From: Chytridium lagenaria
Lineage: Eukaryota; Chytridiomycota; Chytridiomycetes; Chytridiales; Chytridiaceae
Assembly: GCA_025449115.1 (NCBI GenBank)
Contig: JAHLKC010000018.1
Coordinates: forward strand, 186,001 to 250,000
Reading direction: 5' to 3'
DNA length: 64,000 nucleotides
Part shown: positions 33,447-47,721 of the stretch, in pieces
How positions within the stretch are numbered: position 1 is the stretch's first letter
How the letters are laid out: each line of letters opens with the position of its first letter
Translations under genes and position numbers: made by a program
The notes under the pieces: model-generated
Databases searched by the model: none
What the model saw: only the letters and a program-made list of their open reading frames with translations
Told to the model about the DNA's origin: nothing

Positions 33447-35246
33447 TTATGTAGATATCGGATTCGAGTTAATTATATTCAAAACGTTAAAAAAAAAAAC
33501 GATGAACATGAGTAAAGGAGAGTTGGAACATAAAATTGCATTTAAAGGGAATACGGAAAAAAAAGTGCGGGAGGAAAAGGCGTATGAAGTAACACCAGAG
33601 TCCACTGCGCCTGACGAAAGATAGATAAGAGAGGCAATATAACGAACAACGCCATTTAAATAAAAGAATCTTGAACTCCGGTTGTTTGGGTCCCGCCAAA
33701 GATACTTCCAGGGAACCCCAGTGTTTAGATTATATAACGGAAACCCCGACGTATTTTGTGTCAACTGCGTCGCAAACGGTTGCATTGAAGGCATTCCCAG
33801 CATCTGGTCATTACTCATGCCAAACAGAGAGATATCGCTGAAAGATCTGGGAAGATATGAATTGGCGGAATTGGCGGAACTAGATGTCGCGGGTGGAGGC
33901 GTGGGAGCAGCAGCAGCATTTGCCAAGTCGGATGCTTTGGGTAGAATGGGTTGGAATACAGGCTTTTGACGCTGCATAGATTTCTGGGAAAGTTGACGCC
34001 GTAAACTACTTCCAGCGGATCCGGTGCGTTTCAGAACGTAATGTCTTTGAGGTTCGGGTATTGTAATGCCTGTACGTAAGGCATTCATTTTACGGGCGGC
34101 CTCTGCGGATTTGTCGCCAAGTGACAGTGAGGTTATTGCCGATGTGAACGATTGAGGACGTGACGTTGTTCCAGGTGCGACATAGGACAATCCGGGGTCA
34201 GTTGGGTAAAGTAGGCTCATGTTCGGAGAATTGGGGATCGAGGAGGCATTTTTCCTTGGCGTAGAGCTGCCGTTTGCGGTTGTGGAAAATAGCCCAAGTC
34301 CAGTCATCTCGGATGAGAGAGACCAAGATTTATTGAAATCCATTTGGGTAAAAGATGAGGAGTCGTTTCGTGGAATGGGCCTCTGGGAAGATGGGGCCTG
34401 TGGAGAATGGTCCAAATATGGCTTGCGGCAACGCTGTGTGAGTAGGATATCCTGTCAGTGAGCGATCAACGAGGCGAGGCGAGTTGTGTGATGATGATGC
34501 ATGTTCGCTTGTAGTTCGCTCGTGACGACCTGCCTTGCGAGCGGGTTTGAATTTTGGGGAGACGCTGGGATCTATTGTCCAGTAGGCGCCCTTGCCGGGC
34601 TCATTGGTTGGTCGGGGAACGCGGACAAAAAGCTCTGTTAAGGGACAAATTGTGGCGGACAGAATTCTATACATTAAGCGTTAAAAGGTAATTTAACACA
34701 GATGTGAGAACTCACCCTCCATCCTTTGGGAGCTGTCTTGTAGTATGGGAATTTGTCAGTGATCCATATGTAGATATCGTTCAGCGTCATCATTCGGGAA
34801 GGTGAAGACTGGATGGCGTGAGCAATCAACTGCGCGTACGAATGGTTTGGCTTCTCTTCTCCATTTGCAGGCTCCAATTCGCAGTTCAAATCAAAGTTTC
34901 TCGCTTTCCTTTGGAGATTCGGTGAAGACACAGCTGAAGACGCACCGGAGGGTTGGAAATCGGATTCCATTCGTGGCTCAGGGCTAAGATCATATCGAAA
35001 TGTAACTGGTGGGCGGCAAGAGAATCTCCAGGAGCTTGAGAGTTCAAAAAATGATGGGAAATCTGGACCTGATGCGTCCGTCTCATGAAGCATGTCTAGA
35101 AATCCATCAGCGTCGATGGAGCTGCTGTCGACGTATGATAGGGGATCGTTAAAGTTGATGTCGGAGTTCACACCAAAGTTCCCTGATGGAGTGTCCATGA
35201 AGTTGTAATCATGGCTTTCGGAATCACTTGGCACTGTTTGCGACAT
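33447..35246 (-). CDS. Forkhead (FOX) transcription factor
   Basis: This is a nuclear DNA-binding regulator. The start at 35246 (MSQTVPSDSESHDYNFMDTP) is followed by an acidic Ser/Asp-rich N-terminus. The forkhead domain is near residues 150-240: KPNHSYAQLIAHAIQSSPSR, MTLNDIYIWITDKFPYYK, TAPKGWR; then an intron (about 34673-34721), NSVRHNLSLNRAF, and VRVPRPTNEPGKGAYWTIDP. The recognition helix NSVRHNLSLN is intact. One extra T in a TTTTT run near 34628 breaks the frame after NRAF, and another frame change near 34430 joins to a long Ser/Pro-rich C-terminal region (34415-33447). The regulon cannot be told from here. The stop at 33447 is the end of the open frame, and the true end could be earlier. 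Confidence 0.88.
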
Positions 35247-35539
35247 TTATAGAGGCAAATAGGTCATGCAGATGCAGATAGACCCTCTCCAAGACGTGCA
35301 ACAGCAGCAGCAGAGGACGACGGGTGATGTGATGAGATGGTCGTCCTGCAGAACAAGGCCGTTGGTATGAAGGAGGCTAATTCACGTTATTTGTCAAAGA
35401 TGTTTAGGAGCCCTAGTTCTGTGGGTATCAAAAATAGATGAAAGGATCTTGTGGTTGCCATACCACCCCCATCCAGCCTCTTCCTTCTCCTTCCAGAAAG
35501 CTATTCTTGGACTTTGAAGCTTGTCAGAAAAACAAGCTC

Positions 35540-35577
<38 letters not shown>

Positions 35578-35594
35578 CTGAATCCAATTTCACT
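35247..35594. promoter_or_regulatory. Divergent intergenic region between forkhead gene and TSR1, with a 30-base poly-T
   Basis: This region separates the start codons of the forkhead gene (minus) and TSR1 (plus). A run of 30 T (35544-35573) lies 21 bp before the TSR1 start codon. Poly(dA:dT) tracts keep promoters nucleosome-poor in fungi, so a promoter role is plausible. No other site is recognised. Confidence 0.5.
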
Positions 35595-37741
35595 ATGGCC
35601 GGGGAACACTCGCACAGATCAACCCTCAAGCAGTCAAACAAGTCCTTCAAGTCAAAGCATGCATCCAAGGGAGAGCTCAAGACTCGCAACAAGGGTTAGT
35701 TAAAAGATGCCATCAGTGCATGCATTCACCTCCGTGTCGTTCATGTGCTGATTCGAATTGCATTTTTCGTGTTCAACAGGAAAGGCGGAGAGAGGTCCTA
35801 TCAAGGGACCGCAGTCACAAAATCAGACAAAAGCGGACAGGAGAAAACCATGCGAAGATGATTCAGAAACAGAAGCGGGAGGATGTTTTAGCGTCAGCAC
35901 GTATTTTCACGGGAACGCATGCGCCTCCAAAGATTATTGTAAGATTGGTGCCATGACGAAGTCTAACAGGATCATCACCAGGCTGTCGTCCCCTTTGCCC
36001 TGATGTCAGTGCATCTGTTGCCATATCTGAATTCATCAGCTCCATGGAGCTTGAGAATGCATTGAATCTTCAAATATTGTTAGGTTCGTTTTACTTTCTC
36101 TAATTCGGAACTGACATTAATTGCAGATTGGAGAAGTTCCGCCAGAAGCTTCAATTTCTTCCAGCTACGCGATCAATGCACAATATTCTTGACATGGTTC
36201 GCGCAGCAGACTTTGTAATTTCGTCATGTCAGCGCAGGAGGAAGTGGATGAGGAGGGAACGCGGGCTTTGACAGCGATAAAGGCTCAAGGTGTCCCATCG
36301 ATTTGTGGGAGTTGTCAAAATTTGGAGCAGGACACGGATAAGCAACAGCTGGCTGTTCGGAAATCGCTTTTGAGTTATATGGAGGCGCATTTTCCTGGAT
36401 CTGAGGCGAAGCTTTACTCCATGAGTAATATCGCGGATTGCACTGGATTTGTGCGGCATGTGACTTCTGCGAGACCAAAAAATGGTTTCTTGGGAGAGAC
36501 AGACATACGTACCTTATTGGAGATGAGGTTGATTTTGAGCCGAGTGAGGAGGATGTGAGTTTTCATTTACCATTTCAAATATATCTAACATTTACTTCTA
36601 TGAATAAAAAGTCTGAATTTGGGACTCTTAAAGTTAATGGCTTTGTTAGAGGATCCGATTTGTCGGCGAACCACCTTCTTCATATCCAAAGCTTCGGCGA
36701 CTTTCAGATTGAGAAGGCAAGTTTGATAGACCTGACTAGCACACTTATAATAACCAACACTTTTTTCATTACCAGATCGTTAAGGCTGGGCCAGGTCACA
36801 TAATGGACAACTCAAGCGATGTTTTCCCAGATCCTGAATTACAGGTTTGACATGCCGCGACAAGCCGTCCAACTAAATTCTTCAAAGGAATCCTTGATCT
36901 CAGAGAACGATCCGGACCCTATGGAAGGTGAACAAACCTGGCCCACGGAAGAGGAACTTGCCGATGCAGATAAGCGAGTAGCAGCGGTGAATGGGAAAGG
37001 GAAGCGGACTGTGAGGGCGCCCAAGGGAACGTCATCTTACCAAGCTGCTTGGATTGTCGAGGATGATGAATTTGAGGGATCTGAGGAGGGGAGTAATTCT
37101 GAAGGTGATGAGGAGATGGGGGACGCGGAAGGGGGTGAGAATATTGAAGAGGATGAAGATGATGATCAGGAGTATGAGGATGTTGAACTTGAGGGTGGAA
37201 AGGAGGACTTTGATACCGACTTCAACTTGGCGGATGATGAAAGGCAGTGCGTATTTATTTTTTTGAGCTTTTTTTTTTTTTTTTTTTTTTTTTGGCAGTC
37301 CCATTTTATTCTATATTGAATTTTCAGTCCAGAATGCGGCCTGATTTCTGTTTTTACTTGCTTGTTGCTGATCGATTTTTTTCCCCATTGTTTTTCTTTG
37401 AAGATACGAAGAGTATTTGGAGGAAAAGAAGTCAAGAGCAGCAGAAGATCTTGAGTTCCCGGACGAAGTTGACACCCCTAGGAACATTCCTGCCCGTGTT
37501 CGGTTCGGACGTTACAGAGGATTAAAAAGTTTTCGGACTTCTCCTTGGGATCCTTATGAGAACTTGCCTGTGGATTACAGCCGTATCTTCCAGTTTGACA
37601 ACTTCAGGAAGACTCGTGACCGTATTTTAAAGGAGGATATTGAGGGAGTTGCTGTCGGGGAGCGCGTCACCATTTACATCAAAAACGTTCCTGCAGACGC
37701 CCACTGTAAGTTGATAAATTCGTAACTGCCGCAAACTTGCC

Positions 37742-37780
<39 letters not shown>

Positions 37781-38516
37781 GATATTTGTCTTAGTCAAGA
37801 GAGACCTCACTCAACCATTTATCATTTACTCCCTCCTGCCGCATGAGCATAAGATGACCGTTGCCTCCTTCACTGCTCAGCGCACCGATCCCCTGTCAAA
37901 GTCTGCCCCCATCATTAAATCCAAAGAGGACGTCCTGATTCAATTCGGGTTCCGGAAATACGTCATCAAGCCTATCTACTCATCAGATAACCGTGGCAGT
38001 GCGAACAACGTCTCAAAATTCGAGAGGTACTTTCACCAAGGCCGCCAAGTCATTGGCACCTACTACGGTCCCATTGTCATGGATCATGAGCCTGTCCTTA
38101 TGTTCAAGCTCACACCTGACCGCAAGATTGATGAGGAGATTGGACTTCTAGCCACAGGGAAGATGATGGCACCTGCTCCCACGAGGATTGTCGCAAAGAG
38201 GATTCTCCTAACCGGTCATCCCTTTAAAATCAATAAGCGGTCCGCTGTCATTCGATTCATGTTCTTTAACCCGGTTGACGTGAACTACTTTAAACCTATT
38301 CAGCTAAGCTCAAAGTTGGGCAGGGTTGGACACATTAAGGAGAGTCTTGGAACGCACGGATACATGAAATGTATATTTGATGAGCAGCTCAAGGCGCAGG
38401 ACACAGTCTGTCTGTCTCTTTACAAGCGAGTCTTCCCTAAATGGGGTACAACTCTCTGGTCACCTGATTCTAACGGTATGCAAATCGCTGAACAAGACGA
38501 CGTCATCATGGCATGA
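35595..38516 (+). CDS. TSR1: TSR1, pre-40S ribosome biogenesis factor
   Basis: This translational-GTPase-like factor matures the small ribosomal subunit. It belongs to the BMS1/TSR1 family. The start is MAGEHSHRSTLKQSNKSFKS with KHASKGELKTRNKG. Then come RRKPCEDD/NHAKMIQKQKRE, LASARIFTGTHAPPKII, AVRKSLLSYMEAHFPGSEAK, TYLIGDEVDFEPSEED, LKVNGFVRGSDLSANHL, and an acidic stretch (36900-37240). A typical C-terminal half follows: PRNIPARVRFGRYRGLKSFR, TSPWDPYENLPVDYSRIFQF, KRDLTQPFIIYSLLPHEHKM, FGFRKYVIKPIYSSD, FHQGRQVIGTYYGPIV, FNPVDVNYFKPIQL, LYKRVFPKWGTTLW. Introns include two with long T runs (37269-37293 and 37744-37777). The N-terminal third has frame changes near 35985 and 36220. It converges on the TyrRS gene with 97 bp between them. 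Confidence 0.93.
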
Positions 38517-38613
38517 AATAGCGCCAACTTGCACATTTTTGTTTTTGTTTTAAATTACCACACCCCTCTGTCATCAGTCTTCACGTTCACTTTTCTTATT
38601 TTGGTTTCAATGT

Positions 38614-40647
<2,034 letters not shown>

Positions 40648-40738
40648 TTGGAAATTGTCTCTTCCTTTTTCCTTACATCGTGTTGTGCGCTGTCACGGCA
40701 TTTATTATATTTTTAGAGGTAGGGAATGGGGAGACTTT

Positions 40739-41748
40739 CTACACCCTTGTTTTCCGCACCTCGAAGAAGCTGTATGCATGTCGATTAAATACAAGTTTGC
40801 AAATAAAATGAAAGAAAGGGTATAAAAACAAAGTCCTCACCTCTTGATATAATAGATCTGGAACCCACACACTCCAACAAGCACAAATGTCTGGAAAATA
40901 GACCACCAAAATACCCTACTATTGGTACTCTTCGCGGCTGAGCGAAAATACATATTAACCAGCTTTTCGCGCATTATAAAAATAACAACACAAATAACAA
41001 CAAAGATGAACTATGATGAATCTAGAGATTAGACTTACTTCCTCTATGCACCATTTCACGTTGATTCAAATAGTTAACTTCATCCACAACAGTATGAATC
41101 GCATTCGACAACTTATTAATCTCCTCATTCAATGGACTATGGAAGTCCTCTAAAAACAAACAAGAAGCTCGTCAGAAAACACTTCCCAAAACATCGCTAC
41201 AAAAAATAGGCACAACGCAAACCTTTTGAATTCTTATACTTGTCCTCGAACCTGATTTTCTCATCCGGCCCCTTCATGGAAAACGTAATAGCCTTCACAT
41301 ACGTCCCGACCTGATTATTGAAACAATATTTGTATCGACCACTTTTATCCGCGTTAAAGCCGTATGTTCCAGTGGTTTGAGCGAATACTGAATTCAGCAT
41401 ACGTTCATCCGGTGCGCTCAACTTTGGAAGGTGTTGTTGTGAGATCAATGCATGCAAATACAAATGCAATAATGAAAGCATACCCAGAAATCGATTTCAA
41501 GGTCCCCCCCATCGTAGACTTGATAACTCAAGTCCATACGATCTCCAGCAGTCAATTCCTCGAAAAAGCACCTGAAAGCCGAACGACATTAAACTCAAAG
41601 CAAACCACAAAAAGAAGAACTTGTGGAAGGTATTAGAATCGATACGAAACTGCTTTGACTGAGGCGGAAGCCTTATTTGAAAGACGTTCGCAGCAGCATG
41701 ACCCGCAAGCGCAGCGATCACCGTCAAAGTGATGAGGGATGGATGCAT
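40739..41748 (-). CDS. p24 / TMED family cargo receptor (emp24/gp25L)
   Basis: This type I membrane protein cycles between ER and Golgi in COPI/COPII vesicles. The start at 41748 is a signal peptide MHPSLITLTVIAALAGHAAA. A GTTTCG..TTTCAG intron restores SKQ-CFFEELTAGDRMDLSY, QVYDGGDLEIDFW, the GOLD-domain pattern. Then come GTYGFNADKSGRYKYCFNNQ and EDFHSPLNEEINKLSNAIHT with VVDEVNYLNQREMVHR, a coiled coil. The membrane helix is WSIFQTFVLVGVCGFQIYYI. An intron with donor GTGAGG (from 40836) adds the cytosolic tail SFFEVRKTRV with the diphenylalanine sorting motif, ending at 40739. It is on the same strand as TyrRS and RanBP1, with about 90-120 bp between genes. Confidence 0.9.
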
Positions 41749-41871
41749 AGTATAATATTGAAATCCAAAAGACGGTCACACACACAGGCGACAACAAGTT
41801 GTGTATTTTGGGGTGAATCTGCGTGAAGGGTAAACATTACAAACAACTCAAGTCAAGCACAAATTGCTCTT

Positions 41872-43184
41872 TCAAAGATCCTCCTCCTCCGACTCTGCAT
41901 CTTCCTTTGCATCAGGGAATGTCTTGCCCTCGCTAATCTCAATATCCCTGTTGATCTTTTGCGCCTTTTTGAACTCTTCCTTGAACTTATCCGCGTCTAA
42001 AACCAAATTAGAAAGGAAGGGTGCAATGACACTTACTCTCAGAGTTTGCAAACCGGACTGCAAGCATCTCTGCCCGTGATTCTCCTTCGGCAAAGTCGGC
42101 GGCGACGCTGTACACCCACGAACGGTCGGATCCCACGTTGGCTGACAACGACATTTCCTGGGTGACTATACAACACAATGTTTGCATTAAAATCATCATC
42201 CGCAGCACATCCAAAAGCACATTTACATACTGTAGTGGTTCGCGCAAATCTTGTGGGTCTTATCACGTCTCATAAGCACACGCGCCTTTTTCGTAGTCTT
42301 ATGCTGCAAAAGCTTGATATCACCTGTTCCTCTCTCCTTCCACTCATTAGTGGGTTTATCGAATCGGAAAAGCTTTGACCGCCTTTAAAACTTGATCAGA
42401 ACACAAATAAAGAAACTTTCCCTTACATCTTGAACAACACATCCTCATCCTCCTCAAAAGTCTTGACTTCCTCAAGTTTATCCAACTTCACCACAGGCTC
42501 GAAATGAACTTCGGGGGAGGGTTCGGGCTCCTCGTTGTCGCCTTCGGCGGCCGCAGTCTGGAGTGTGGGCAAGAAAAGATGAGATCGGAGAAATATAGTG
42601 CATTCACTGTACTGTCGGTCTGGTACAAATGGCACTTTGTTATCTAGAACGAAATGGATTGAATGCACCCAATATTTTCCTTCCACTCATCAACGCCATC
42701 CTTATCGCTATATTTAACCCTCAATCCTTCTATCCGCAGTTCGCATCAACCTTTTCCAGATCTTTACCATCCCTTTCCAACTACCAGCCTCCCTCCACAC
42801 ATTCGTCAAGTTGATCCGTTCCACTCGCCATCATTCCCAGACCAACCCATCGTCCAGATCTTTATCTAAAAGAATCCCATCACCGAAAATCACTCGGCCG
42901 CGTCATCGCCGTCAACCAATAACTGACCACCCAATTGGCCTCATACCTTTCAACCCCACCTCTCTTAGCCCAATAAGACCTCCACCTCCAAACTCAACGC
43001 CAACACCCTAAAACCAAAAGTACCGTCCCCCACATCCTCATCCCCTTAGAAATCGCCTATCCATCCAAAATGCAACCCCCATCACAATCAACTCAACCAT
43101 ACTTCACATCCACTACTCCATCTTCAACCAACCGCATCCATGCTATCCTTCGCATACCTTCTCAACAGTGGGTTCGTCAGCCAT
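41872..43184 (-). CDS. RanBP1, Ran-GTP binding protein (RanBD domain)
   Basis: This cytosolic cofactor releases Ran-GTP from transport receptors for RanGAP. Exon 1 is only MADEPTVEK (43184-43158). A long intron of about 600 nt leads to [20 protein letters not shown] with [20 protein letters not shown], then [40 protein letters not shown] with [30 protein letters not shown] with [13 protein letters not shown], and [15 protein letters not shown] with an acidic end at 41872. All RanBD landmarks (FRF, Gx[36 protein letters not shown]) are present. The first intron is far longer than the others in the window. Confidence 0.92.
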
Positions 43185-44243
43185 TTTGCAAGTAGGTTGG
43201 GTTTGCTTGATTTTTTCCTTTTGGTGAAGGAAACAGAAAATTTTAAGAGATAACAACCCCTTTCAAAAAAACGGGTGCAGATGCGATCGGTACGTAGCAA
43301 CGAGGCCGAAAAAAACACGACACAACCAAAGTGAAACAGTTAGTGTTGAAGAATGTAGGAGAATTGAAAAATTCCTTCCTTTCCCAACGCCATTTCTATC
43401 ACAGAAAAATCACGCTAAACACACTAATATCCTTCCTCTCAAAACGCCTGCACAAAACCACTCTCTTACATCAACTTAAAATATGACAACAAGCATATGA
43501 AGGATTAGAAAAATATTCTCACAAAGCAAACAATATTAAAAAAGACAGTAAAAACGCGTAAGCGAACAATGTGGCCCTGTTGACAAATTAAAGTAAACCC
43601 GTTGGAAATGCACCCCCCCATACCACAAATCAATCTCAGAAACAAACTTGACATAGCAACAAAAAAAGAGAAATTAGAGGTACAAAGCAACAAGAACGTA
43701 AAAAAAAAAAAGAAGCGAAACGACCAATAAACAACTGTTCCGCAAACCACTTGTGCTATGAATTCAACAGTTAAAAAACAATACTAAAACACCACAAATA
43801 TTTTTAAAGTTTTCTATATAATGTTAAACTCAACGTAATTAGCCATCCTCAACTTTTTCATAAAGCGGGTGAACCGAAAAACTAAAAGGACGGTTTTAAA
43901 ACACCCACTCTATAAACATAAAACCAGCGCAACAGCACGAGAAAGAAGAACAACAGCACGAGAAAGAAGAAAAAGAAAAGATTTGAAAACAAACAACAAG
44001 AAAACGCCAAAGCATACAGGATATTAATGATAAAAAAATGAAAAAACCGTTAAGGAGATCTGAAAACGGTGAAAGAAACCCTCTCCCCTTTTACAAAGTT
44101 GAAAAAGAGAGAGATGTGGGGATAGTTTAAACGGGATGTGTGAAGGGCGACGGGGGGGGGGGTATGGAGAACTCAAACAAAACAGAAAACAAGAAGGAAA
44201 AATAAAACAAAAACCAACTGTAAAAATCGCATCACGTCCGGAT
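43185..44243. other. Intergenic region upstream of RanBP1, no gene recognised
   Basis: This region is A-rich on the + strand. It holds a run of 13 G near 44143-44161 and a short tandem repeat ACAGCACGAGAAAGAAGA at 43931-43969 (two copies). No coding exon is recognised. It should contain the RanBP1 promoter and the 3' flank of the histidine-kinase gene. Confidence 0.5.
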
Positions 44244-47117
44244 TTACATCACAACCCTCCCCCCTTCCCTAAGCGTTATCCCATAAGGTTCAACCCCTTT
44301 CATTGTCTCACCTCCCCTCTCAGCAGTCACACTCGACCCCCGCGCCGTCCCACTAGAAGCCGTCGACGCCGACCCACGACTCTGCGTCCCCATCTCAGGA
44401 AACGTCACGCGTCCCTGATAATGCTGTTCAGAAGCTCCAAACAACCCTCCCTCGCACGCAAACGGGTTCCCAACAGGCTCAGCTGCCAACACAGGTTCAC
44501 TGGATGGATCTAGCAGGACGATACGGACCGTAAAGGAGAAGCGCGCTCCTTTGCCTTTGGTGCTTTCAACAGACATATTGCCACCCATGCTCTCTACGAG
44601 GCGCTTACAGATGAGGAGACCGAGACCGGAACCACCGGTTGTGCCGCTACTGGCGGGGTAAGCGGGATGACGAAGGACTGGAGTGGATGCGGTGGAGGGC
44701 GGGGACGCACTTGGAGGAGATGTTGGGTGGGTTGAGAGAATTTCCGAAAGAGCCCCGACATTTCTTCAGGGGTAAGACCAACACCTGTATCGATGACGCT
44801 GATCCGTAATGTAGCATTGGTCTGAAGTTGAGACACTTCCGCTGGTTTACCTAACGTGAATTCATCGGTGGTGAATGTTTTCCCGAGACCTGTGGAAGGG
44901 TGGGCGGCAGGGAGGAGGTCATAGAGAGATTCGGCGTCAGGGGCGACATCGAGGGTGACGGTGATGCTTCCCCGATCACAATGGACGATGGCGTTGGAGA
45001 CGAGGTTGACGACGATTTGGCGGATTTTTTGTTGATCTCCGACACAGACGACATCTTCAAGTGGAAAGTTGAGACGGATACCAAGGCCCTTGAGTGACGC
45101 TCGTGCGCCCAACATTCGCGCGACTTCCGAGAGAACAACCTTGGGATCAAATGGGGGGAGTTGACGTGTAGGTGGTATCGCCGATGACGAGGTTGACGTG
45201 TAAGGTTGTTGCTGTTGTCTCAAACATTCCTCCAATTTCCCCAACTCCAAAACATCATCGGCAACCATTCTCGAATGCTCCGCACAAGCATGAATAGCCG
45301 CAATCGACTCCTCATCATCTCTCAATTGCTGTCTCAATTTTGTAATCCGATCACTACTGACCGTTCCACTCTGCTCAAGTTCCAGAAGAATATCTTCCCG
45401 GACTTCAAGCCCGCATTTGAGCAAATCCACATTCCCCGCAATTCCATTCAACGGATTCCGAAGTTCATGACACATGACATCTACAAACTCCTCAATTTCT
45501 TCTCTCCGTCGTTTCGCCTCCCTCGCCTTCTCAACCTGAAAATGCTCAGTGGCCCGAACGTACATCATGCGTTCCCGTTCAGCAGCCTTAAGAGAGGTAA
45601 TGTCCATGATGGTGTGGACAACAATCGTCTCGCTGGCGTTGTTGGAGAGAGAAGCGTTTTCAGCGCCAACCCACATGTACCCATCATTCCCGCCCTCACG
45701 GTGGGTTGAAGCATGTACGTTGGCATTTAGTGCAAGCATGGAGAAGCCGTCAATCGCGCCGTCGTCTCTTAAACCATTCCATGTGCCATGATTTGGGGGT
45801 ACGGCGATACGGTACTCGAATCTGACACCTCTCATAGGCGTCGGAACGGGTGGAGGTGGTGAAGATTCGAGTGAATAAGAGGAGGAGGAAGAGGAAGAGG
45901 AAGAGGATAGCGAAGAAGACATTGTACCCAAGAGCCTACTAGGTGCAAGTGGCATGATAGGACCATGCCATCTGTATCCCAACATGGTGTAAACTCTATG
46001 TCTATCATCCTTGTGCACGACACGGTCAATCCAAGCGCCAGTCTCAAGCTCATCAGCAGTAGCACCCGTCATGGCCCTAAACTCGCGATTGGCATAAGGT
46101 TCCCAAGGATCCGATCCTGTCCCATCCGGACGAAAGATAAACGACAGGACACCCATGGGAAGAACAGAGAGAAGGTCCTTTACGGGTGATCGACTTCGTT
46201 TCCGTGATGGCTTGGTAGGGACTCTAATCATTATAGGATTAAGGATGTGTCAGCTTTATGACCCTTCGTTTATGAATCAATAAAGATAGAGAATCCCCAT
46301 TTGCATGGAGGCTTACCCTTGAATTTGCTGATTTGCTTCACCACATTTCTGCGAATCGTTCACAACCGCGTCGCTGTCGAATACCAAGACCTTTATAAAT
46401 TTCAAGCATAAGCAAACAACAACATGTAAAGAAACCAAAAAGATGTAGAAAACTAAATGAGACAAATGCAAAAATGCCCCAACATGGAACGTTTCAACGA
46501 ATATATCAACGATGAAGAAAGAGAGAAGCTAGAGAAACAAACGAACCGATCCACATATAGATTTCAAGTTCTGCAAAAAACGTTTCTACATTCAACCTCG
46601 TCTGCCCATCGTTGACCATCATCAAGAGGTCCGTCACGAGCGTTAAGCCGCTAAATCCATAGTCCAATCCTCTGTTTAATTAATTCCCTCAGTACTGAAG
46701 GCCCGTCGCCTCGATATTTATTTATACTTGAAAGAGCAGCAGTTGGATCGACCCATGCAATAAATGCACTTGAATCGAATGGAAGTCCAGCAGCTTGTAG
46801 GTGGGATTGGACGCGGGGTGTAAGGAGGGAGAGGCGATGATGAGGATGTGTGGTGATGCGAATGTCGAGACAGATGAATGTGGGGATACTTGATGTGCGG
46901 CGACCTTTTTAATAATGGTGATAAGGGATTCGTGGTTGTTCTGTTGTTTTTTTTGGAAGGTATACCGTTAGAAGGTCCGGAATGTATGGGAGACATACCA
47001 TTGCGCTGATGGTGTGGGTGACGATGACGATGCTGATGGCGATGATGATGATAGTGATGGTGATGGATTTGATAATGGAGGTTCCGAGCCGGAATTAGTC
47101 GATAGAGCTTTTTCCAT
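44244..47117 (-). CDS. PAS-domain sensor histidine kinase, catalytic motifs intact (HK1)
   Basis: This is a predicted cytosolic two-component sensor kinase. The N-terminal exons start at 47117 ([20 protein letters not shown]) and include [40 protein letters not shown], and [20 protein letters not shown] long exon from 46231 holds a PAS region ([35 protein letters not shown]), a Ser run, and a coiled segment. The HisKA box is [20 protein letters not shown] (phospho-acceptor His). The N box is [12 protein letters not shown] and G1 is [13 protein letters not shown]. After a 61-nt intron (44641-44702) comes G2, [20 protein letters not shown]. No receiver domain follows before the stop at 44244, so phosphate must pass to a separate protein. 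One frame change lies near 46668. It is paralogous to the gene at 49285-52717. Confidence 0.85.
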
Positions 47118-47393
47118 GAGCAAGACTATTTAATATTGGGGTCGGTAGGGTATGGAGGGATGCCGAAGGGAAGATGAAGTGCTTTTGTGTGTGTGCAGTA
47201 ATAAATGTTGAGTGTGTTGCCTTGCCGTATTAGATTATAGAAATGTATCGCAGCTTTCCAGCATGCAACCCCGTCGTCGTCAATGTCGTCCTCCTCCTCT
47301 CTGGCCAACCTTGGTCACTATGACCTCGTTTCCGTCGTTTTTTCGTAAACAATCAATGTACGTATGTAGGTATGCAAGTAGTCCCAAGACCAA

Positions 47394-47420
47394 CAGCAGC
47401 AGCAGCAGCAGCAGCAGCAG
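47394..47420. repeat. (CAG)9 microsatellite
   Basis: Nine uninterrupted CAG units lie outside any recognised exon, about 280 bp upstream of the HK1 start codon. It could lie in the 5' leader of HK1. Confidence 0.9.
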
Positions 47421-47668
47421 GTAATAGTAGGGCCGTTATGGACTTGCAAAAGGCAAAAATAATAAGAGAGCACAAGTTTAAATTGAAAAGAAAAAAAGAA
47501 CGTTTTTTGCAGAAGGTTTAGAACTTGATGAGTCAGTGCTTTTGGTCTTTTTTTGGTCTTTTTTTTTTTTTGTTTATGGTCTTTTGGTGAGTCCGTCAGT
47601 TAATTAATAGTCAGTGAGTGAGGTGAGAGGTGAGAGGTGAGAGTGATGTGCAGCCTTTCTTTCTTTCA

Positions 47669-47721
47669 CCTTTATTTATTTATTTATTTATTTTTATTTA
47701 TTTATTTATTTATTTATTCAG
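47669..47721. repeat. (TTTA)n microsatellite
   Basis: TTTA units run with one irregular step near 47690. A second shorter run lies at about 47764-47780. It is non-coding. Confidence 0.85.

Noticed and set aside
45206..45709. Plus-strand frame of 167 codons opposite the HK1 gene
   Set aside because: It overlaps the HisKA region of a well-supported kinase exon and has no recognisable domain.
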